DNA of 9,917 nucleotides. Origin: an uncultured Paraprevotella sp. GTDB lineage: Bacteria > Bacteroidota > Bacteroidia > Bacteroidales > Bacteroidaceae. This document shows positions 6,005-9,917 of the stretch, piece by piece. Position 1 is the first letter of the stretch. Each line of letters opens with the position of its first letter. The stretch lies in NCBI GenBank assembly GCA_900766785.1, contig CAAFWT010000028.1, positions 1 through 9,917 on the forward strand. Reading direction: 5' to 3'. Made by a program: the position numbers and the translations under genes. The notes beneath the pieces were generated by a model. That model made no database searches and was not told the origin of the DNA. It saw only the letters and a list, made by a program, of their open reading frames with translations.

Positions 6005-7807
6005 TTATTCTATGATTCTCACTCCGCCTTTGTCGGCACTTGATACACTTTGCGCGTATGCTCTGAGTGCGCGGCTTACTTCACGCTTGCGTGTCATGGG
6101 GCGTTGTGGACGTGAAGCCAGTTCTTCATCGCTCAGGTGTACATTGATGCTCCTTGAGGGAATGTCTATCTCGATGATGTCCCCATCCACAATCTTTCCG
6201 ATATTGCCGCCGCTGGCCGCTTCAGGTGATATGTGTCCTATGCTTAGTCCGCTTGTGCCTCCGCTGAAGCGTCCATCAGTGATGAGTGCGCATTCCTTGC
6301 CCATGTGCATGCTCTTGATGTAACTGGTGGGGTAGAGCATTTCCTGCATTCCAGGACCTCCCTTGGGACCTTCGTGTGTGATGACCACCACATCTCCCTT
6401 CTTCACTTTTCCTCCCAGGATACCTTCGCAAGCATCTTCCTGTGAGTCAAATACCACAGCAGGTCCTTCGAAATGCCAGATGCTCTCATCCACACCCGCG
6501 GTCTTCACCACACATCCATCCTGGGCTATGTTTCCGAAGAGGATGGCCATGCCTCCGTCCTTGGTGTAGGCATGTTCGATGTCTCTGATGCATCCCTGCT
6601 GGCGGTCGGTGTCGAGTGCTGCGTATGTGTTGCTCTGGGCACCCAGTTGGTTGCAGAACTTTCCTCCGGGAGCACTTGTGTAGATACGGATAGCTTCGGC
6701 ATCCACATTCTCTCTGGTGATGCTGTATTTCTCTATGTCTTCGGCCAGTGTGGCTCCGTCTACGCGCTTGACAGAGGTATCCAGCAAACCGCCTTTGGCC
6801 AGTTCTCCAAATAGGTTGAGTGTGCCTCCTGCTCGGTTATACTCTTGGATGGAATATTTCTGGGAGTTGGGGGACAGTTTGCACAGGAAAGGTGTACGTC
6901 TGCTCAGTGCATCAATGTCCTTCATGCTGAAGTCCACGCCAGCCTCTTGAGCTACAGCCAGCAGGTGCAGTACGGTATTGGTGCTTGCTCCCATGGCTAT
7001 GTCAAGTGTCATGGCATTGAGGAAAGCCTGTCGGGTGGCAATGGAACGGGGCAGTACACTCTCGTCTCCGTCTTCGTAATATGCAAAGGCATTCTTGACA
7101 ATCTGCCTTGCTGCGTCTTGCATGAGTCTTACACGGTTTGTATGAGTGGCCAGAATGGAACCGTTGCCAGGCAGTGAGAGACCGATGGCTTCGGTAAGGT
7201 TGTTCATGGAGTTGGCTGTAAACATTCCGCTACAACATCCACATCCAGGGCATGCGCGGTCTTCCACATCGGCCAGTTCTTCGTCACTTACCGTGGGGTC
7301 TGCACCTTTGATCATGGCAGTTATCAGGTCCAGGTTTTCGCCCTTGTGCTGTCCTGCTTCCATGGGTCCTCCACTTACAAATACAGCAGGAATGTTCAGC
7401 CTCATGGCTGCCATCATCATGCCTGGAGTAATCTTGTCGCAATTGGAGATACATATCATGGCGTCTGCCTTGTGGGCGTTGACCATGTATTCCACGCTGT
7501 CGGCAATGATGTCACGGCTGGGCAGGCTGTAGAGCATACCGTCATGTCCCATGGCAATGCCATCGTCGATGGCTATAGTGTTGAACTCTGCGGCATAGCA
7601 CCCCATTTTTTCTATTTCTTGCTTGACAATCTGTCCTGCTTCATGCAGATGGGTATGTCCTGGAACGAATTGCGTGAACGAGTTGACGATGGCTATGATA
7701 GGTTTGCCAAACTGTTCGCGTTTCATTCCGTTGGCAACCCATAGGGCACGTGCACCTGCCATGCGTCTTCCTTGAGTGCATACTGCACTTCTGAGCGTGT
7801 GTTTCAT
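6005..7807 (-). CDS. ilvD: Dihydroxy-acid dehydratase
   Basis: The 600-residue enzyme of the IlvD/Edd family dehydrates 2,3-dihydroxy-isovalerate and 2,3-dihydroxy-methylvalerate to the 2-oxo acids, the last common step of the branch. An Fe-S cluster and Mg2+ are needed. Motifs present: NSFTQFVPGHTHL (42-54), AIDDGIAMGHDGM (79-91), the cluster cysteine Cys123 in ISNCDKITPGM (120-130), CPGCGCCSGMFTANSMN (186-202), and the C-terminal signature ALITDGRFSGGTSGLSIGH followed by SPEAASGG. The sequence follows E. coli IlvD closely throughout. The segment at 42-54 has no Cys where the plant-type [2Fe-2S] enzymes have one, which suggests an oxygen-sensitive cluster of the E. coli type. The ATG at 7807 gives the expected N-terminus (KHTLRSAVCTQGRRMAGAR). 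It is the first gene of the operon, with a promoter about 100 bp upstream. Confidence 0.97.
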   Translation of the reverse strand: MKHTLRSAVCTQGRRMAGARALWVANGMKREQFGKPIIAIVNSFTQFVPGHTHLHEAGQIVKQEIEKMGCYAAEFNTIAIDDGIAMGHDGMLYSLPSRDIIADSVEYMVNAHKADAMICISNCDKITPGMMMAAMRLNIPAVFVSGGPMEAGQHKGENLDLITAMIKGADPTVSDEELADVEDRACPGCGCCSGMFTANSMNNLTEAIGLSLPGNGSILATHTNRVRLMQDAARQIVKNAFAYYEDGDESVLPRSIATRQAFLNAMTLDIAMGASTNTVLHLLAVAQEAGVDFSMKDIDALSRRTPFLCKLSPNSQKYSIQEYNRAGGTLNLFGELAKGGLLDTSVKRVDGATLAEDIEKYSITRENVDAEAIRIYTSAPGGKFCNQLGAQSNTYAALDTDRQQGCIRDIEHAYTKDGGMAILFGNIAQDGCVVKTAGVDESIWHFEGPAVVFDSQEDACEGILGGKVKKGDVVVITHEGPKGGPGMQEMLYPTSYIKSMHMGKECALITDGRFSGGTSGLSIGHISPEAASGGNIGKIVDGDIIEIDIPSRSINVHLSDEELASRPQRPMTRKREVSRALRAYAQSVSSADKGGVRIIE

Positions 7808-7858
7808 ATCCTGATGCTTATTTGGTCTTCTGCTGTATGTATGTTATCTTTCGCTCTT

Positions 7859-7884
7859 CGCTTAAGGGATAAAGGCCTTATGCG
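7859..7884 (-). promoter_or_regulatory. Leader hairpin and mini-ORF before ilvD
   Basis: Arms at 7859-7867 and 7876-7884 pair over nine positions with one mismatch around an 8-base loop, inside the predicted ilvD leader RNA. A nine-codon reading frame (7891 to 7862, MSAHKAFIP, stop TAA) covers almost the whole hairpin. It holds one Ile codon and no Val or Leu, so it is not a classic branched-chain attenuator peptide. A regulatory role is possible but unproven. Confidence 0.3.
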
Positions 7885-7903
7885 CAGACATATTTTTGAT
7901 TTG

Positions 7904-7935
7904 CAAAAGTACTCATTTTCTATGTTTTGACCAAG
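7904..7935 (-). promoter_or_regulatory. Promoter of the ilv operon
   Basis: On the minus strand, CTTG (7935-7932) is followed after exactly 20 bases by TACTTTTG (7911-7904). This fits the Bacteroidota consensus TTTG-N19-21-TAnnTTTG with only the first base of the -33 element off. Transcription would begin near 7897 and give a leader of about 90 bases before the ilvD ATG. Confidence 0.7.
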
Positions 7936-8026
7936 AATTTGGCTTTACATTTTACTTCAAGAACAGATTGCGGACCTTGTGGAAAAGTAGTTGTCCCACA
8001 TACGTGTCATTCTCGCAGAATGTTTG

Positions 8027-8034
8027 TATATTTG
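8027..8034 (+). promoter_or_regulatory. -7 promoter box of the GHL10 gene
   Basis: TATATTTG is an exact TAnnTTTG match, 8 bases before the ATG at 8043. No good TTTG lies 19-21 bp upstream (the best is a partial GTG around 8004-8006). The predicted transcript start, near 8039-8042, would leave almost no 5' untranslated region. Confidence 0.5.
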
Positions 8035-8042
8035 TAGCCGTT

Positions 8043-9524
8043 ATGAGAAAAATTGTCTTTGTGTGGCTTCTGCTGTTGACGGTGGTTGCTTATGCGGGAA
8101 ACCCTAAGAGGGAATTCCGTGGTGCCTGGATTCAGAGTGTGAATGGGCAGTTTCAGGGTATGGGTCGTGATCGGATGCAGCAGGTGCTGACCAGTCAGCT
8201 TGATGATTTGCAGCGCGATGGCATCAATGCCATATTCTTTCAGGTTCGTTGTGAAGGTGATGCTCTTTATCCCAGTGATCTGGAGCCCTGGAGTCGTTAT
8301 CTTACAGGTCAGCAGGGCTTGGCCCCCAATCCCTATTGGGATCCGCTGCAATGGATGATAGAACAATGTCATGCCCGTCAGATGGAACTTCATGCCTGGA
8401 TCAATCCTTATCGTGCAAAGACCAAGGGTACCACGGCCATGGCCAATACACATGAGTATTTCAGTCACCCCGACCGTTTCTTTGACTATGATGGTCTGTT
8501 GCTGTTTGATCCCGGCTGTCCCGAGAATCGTGATTATATCTGTCAAGTAGCGTGTGATATTGTCAGACGATATGATGTGGATGGAATCCATATGGACGAC
8601 TATTTCTATCCTTATCCCGTTGCCGGTGTTCCCATTCCCGACGATGCCTCTTATGCTCAGTATGGCAATGGTATGGACCGTGGTGATTGGCGCAGACAGA
8701 ATGTGAATACATTTGTGAAGCAGATGTGTAAGGAGATACGCAAGGTGAAGCCTTGGGTGAAGTTTGGTGTTTCTCCCTTCGGTATATATCGCAACCAGCG
8801 TACTGATCCCGATGGAAGTGCAACCACAGGCCTGCAGAATTATGACGACCTCTATGCCGATGTGCTGGAATGGGTAAACCAGGGTTGGGTGGACTATAAC
8901 CTCCCACAGCTTTATTGGGAAGTGGGCAACCGTGCTGCTGACTATGAAACACTTATCCGCTGGTGGAGCAATCATGCCGGCAATCGTCCTCTCTTCGTGG
9001 GGCAGTCAGTGGAGCGTACCGTGAAGCATCCCGACCCCAGCAATCCCAGCCAGCATCAGATGGCTCTCAAGTACCATCTGCAGCGCTCTCTTCCTGGCAT
9101 CTATGGCAGTTGCCAGTGGTATGCTGCTGCGGTATGTCAGAATCCGCAGGGATATCAGGATATGCTCCGTCAAGTTTATCACAGCACACCAGCTCTCCAG
9201 CCCATCATGCCTTGGATAGATTCCAAGGCTCCTCGCAAGCCTCGTCGTACATCGGTGATATGGACAGAGGATGGTCCTGTGCTCTTCTGGCGTGCTCCCC
9301 GCGGACGCAAGGAGATGAACAAGGCTCGCCAGTATGTGGTCTACCGATTTGTTCGAGGCGAGAAGATTGATTTGGACGACGCTTCACATATCCTGGCTAT
9401 CACCAGCCAGACATTCCTGCCCTTGAGCTATGAAGGAGGCAGAACAGAATATACCTATGTAGTGACGGCCCTTGATCGCCTGCACAACGAATCGAAGGCA
9501 TCCAAGGAGAATGTAACCCTCTGA
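8043..9524 (+). CDS. Secreted glycoside-hydrolase-like protein, GHL10/DUF187 family (YddW/DigH-like)
   Basis: I place the start at ATG 8043 (493 residues). The frame is open further upstream, but only this Met is followed at once by a signal peptide (MRKIVFVWLLLLTVVAYA, cleavage after Ala18), and a promoter box overlaps the upstream codons. No lipobox Cys is present, so the product is probably periplasmic or secreted. The GHL10 domain, a TIM-barrel fold, spans about residues 23-380. Its motifs are REFRGAWIQSV (23-33), INAIFFQVR (61-69), LHAWINPYR (116-124), DVDGIHMDDYFYPYP (178-192) with acidic Asp185/Asp186, FGVSPFGIYRN (241-251) and WVDYNLPQLYWE (282-293). A C-terminal beta-rich segment (about 405-490) looks like a fibronectin type III domain. 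The E. coli relative DigH (YddW) cleaves peptide-free peptidoglycan glycans, so a cell-wall role is plausible; action on another polysaccharide cannot be excluded. It is transcribed divergently from ilvD. Confidence 0.9.
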   Translation: MRKIVFVWLLLLTVVAYAGNPKREFRGAWIQSVNGQFQGMGRDRMQQVLTSQLDDLQRDGINAIFFQVRCEGDALYPSDLEPWSRYLTGQQGLAPNPYWDPLQWMIEQCHARQMELHAWINPYRAKTKGTTAMANTHEYFSHPDRFFDYDGLLLFDPGCPENRDYICQVACDIVRRYDVDGIHMDDYFYPYPVAGVPIPDDASYAQYGNGMDRGDWRRQNVNTFVKQMCKEIRKVKPWVKFGVSPFGIYRNQRTDPDGSATTGLQNYDDLYADVLEWVNQGWVDYNLPQLYWEVGNRAADYETLIRWWSNHAGNRPLFVGQSVERTVKHPDPSNPSQHQMALKYHLQRSLPGIYGSCQWYAAAVCQNPQGYQDMLRQVYHSTPALQPIMPWIDSKAPRKPRRTSVIWTEDGPVLFWRAPRGRKEMNKARQYVVYRFVRGEKIDLDDASHILAITSQTFLPLSYEGGRTEYTYVVTALDRLHNESKASKENVTL

Positions 9525-9634
9525 ACTTGTTTCTGTGAGTGTTTCAGGGACAGAGGATCCCCTCCCCTCTACTCTTAGCGGACACACCAATAGAAATCTA
9601 TAAAAGTAGCGGACCAACATCCAATGTGAATGGT
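9525..9634. other. Intergenic region after the GHL10 gene, with an 8-bp direct repeat
   Basis: No gene is seen here. A weak hairpin is possible in the C-rich stretch at about 9553-9571 (agagg paired with cctct), but there is no U-run, so I do not call a terminator. The octamer tagcggac occurs twice, at 9576-9583 and 9607-9614, 31 bp apart. Such short repeats can mark mobile-element ends or protein sites, but no element could be recognised. Confidence 0.3.
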
Positions 9635-9685
9635 CATTTCATGGCATGATACCATCATTTCATGGCATGATACCATCATTTCATG
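9635..9685. repeat. 21-bp tandem repeat, about 2.4 copies
   Basis: The unit catttcatggcatgatacca+t occurs identically at 9635-9655 and 9656-9676, and the first nine bases recur at 9677-9685. The period is a multiple of three, so the copies read in frame as a seven-residue repeat (HGMIPSF) at the start of a small ORF. The copies are identical, which suggests recent expansion. Confidence 0.9.
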
Positions 9686-9837
9686 CTGTGTTTGGTTTGA
9701 GGCAAAGGGGTGAGACGGCTAAGGTAATAGACAATAAAGGTCAGGTTATAAGGGCTGCAGGGGGAATTACTACTTGTGCTCATGGTCATTGTAGGTTTGC
9801 GTGGCGACACCATAATCACTATTTAGTCGAGCCTTAA
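9646..9837 (+). CDS. Doubtful small ORF, 63 codons, hypothetical
   Basis: The frame opens in the 21-bp repeat (MIPSFHG then MIPSFHA) and continues as FGLRQRGETAKVIDNKG and AGGITTCAHGHCRFAWRHH to a TAA. It has no ribosome site and no promoter box, and I do not recognise a family. There is no signal peptide or membrane segment. Two cysteines and five histidines fall in about 20 residues near the C-terminus, but the pattern matches no metal site known to me. It may be a real small protein, a decayed gene, or chance reading of a dispersed repeat. I favour a non-gene. Confidence 0.2.
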   Translation: MIPSFHGMIPSFHAVFGLRQRGETAKVIDNKGQVIRAAGGITTCAHGHCRFAWRHHNHYLVEP

Positions 9838-9848
9838 AAACTTCGCTT

Positions 9849-9917
9849 ATGCGCGCATGTACCCGCATTACATGGGACAACAGGCCGTATCACCTCTGTC
9901 ATGTGCCTAATGATGAG
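9849..9917 (+). CDS. Doubtful ORF open at the right edge
   Basis: From ATG 9849 the frame reads MRACTRITWDNRPYHLCHVP and stays open to the last base, 23 codons in all. It begins 11 bp after the preceding small ORF ends. It is too short to identify. It may be the start of a gene outside the window, or part of the same repeat-like DNA. Confidence 0.2.
   Translation, partial: MRACTRITWDNRPYHLCHVPNDE

Noticed and set aside
7855..7886. Shared words cttcgctta and tgcgc in the ilvD leader and at 9841-9855, as a possible repeat family.
   Set aside because: The shared words are only 5-9 bases and differently spaced, so chance is a sufficient explanation.
8007..8975. Long minus-strand frame of 322 codons opposite the GHL10 gene.
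   Set aside because: Its composition (many Ile, Thr and His) is what the complement of the GHL10 codons gives, with no domain. The plus-strand protein carries a signal peptide and family motifs.

Overview
This window is chromosomal DNA from a member of the Bacteroidales, most like Prevotella/Bacteroides. The evidence is the gene order ilvD-ilvB-ilvN-acyl-ACP thioesterase-ilvC, the adjacent NlpC/P60 peptidase and dipeptide epimerase pair, several TAnnTTTG (-7) promoter boxes typical of Bacteroidota, and few Shine-Dalgarno sequences. No tRNA, rRNA, CRISPR array or intact insertion sequence is visible.

Left part (1-1531, minus strand): a SH3b-NlpC/P60 gamma-D-glutamyl endopeptidase (YkfC-like) is followed by a dipeptide epimerase of the enolase superfamily (YkfB-like) that runs off the left edge. 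Together they should break down murein peptides. Both have export-type N-termini.

Centre (1567-7935, minus strand): an isoleucine/valine biosynthesis operon. A good Bacteroidota promoter lies upstream of ilvD. ilvD (dihydroxy-acid dehydratase), ilvB (acetolactate synthase catalytic subunit), ilvN (regulatory subunit), a FatA/FatB-type acyl-ACP thioesterase and ilvC (ketol-acid reductoisomerase) follow. ilvB/ilvN abut as TAAATG and ilvN/thioesterase overlap as ATGA, so these three are probably translationally coupled. A gap of about 97 bp with tandem palindromes separates ilvD from ilvB. ilvC has its own probable -7 box and leader hairpin. A 15-bp hairpin after ilvC probably ends the operon. 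The most unusual item is a cysteine-rich extension (C-x2-C-x2-C-x2-C-x4-C) at the N-terminus of IlvN, ahead of an otherwise normal valine-binding ACT domain.

Right part (7936-9917, plus strand): a divergent secreted glycoside-hydrolase-like protein (GHL10/DUF187, related to YddW/DigH) with a probable promoter almost touching its start codon. About 390 bp of mostly unassigned DNA follows. It contains a 21-bp tandem repeat, a doubtful 63-codon ORF and a doubtful ORF open at the right edge.

The window is mainly ordinary core metabolism. The points worth checking are the IlvN Cys motif, the regulatory DNA in the ilvD-ilvB gap and in the ilvD and ilvC leaders, the thioesterase embedded in the operon, and the possible dispersed repeat at the right end.
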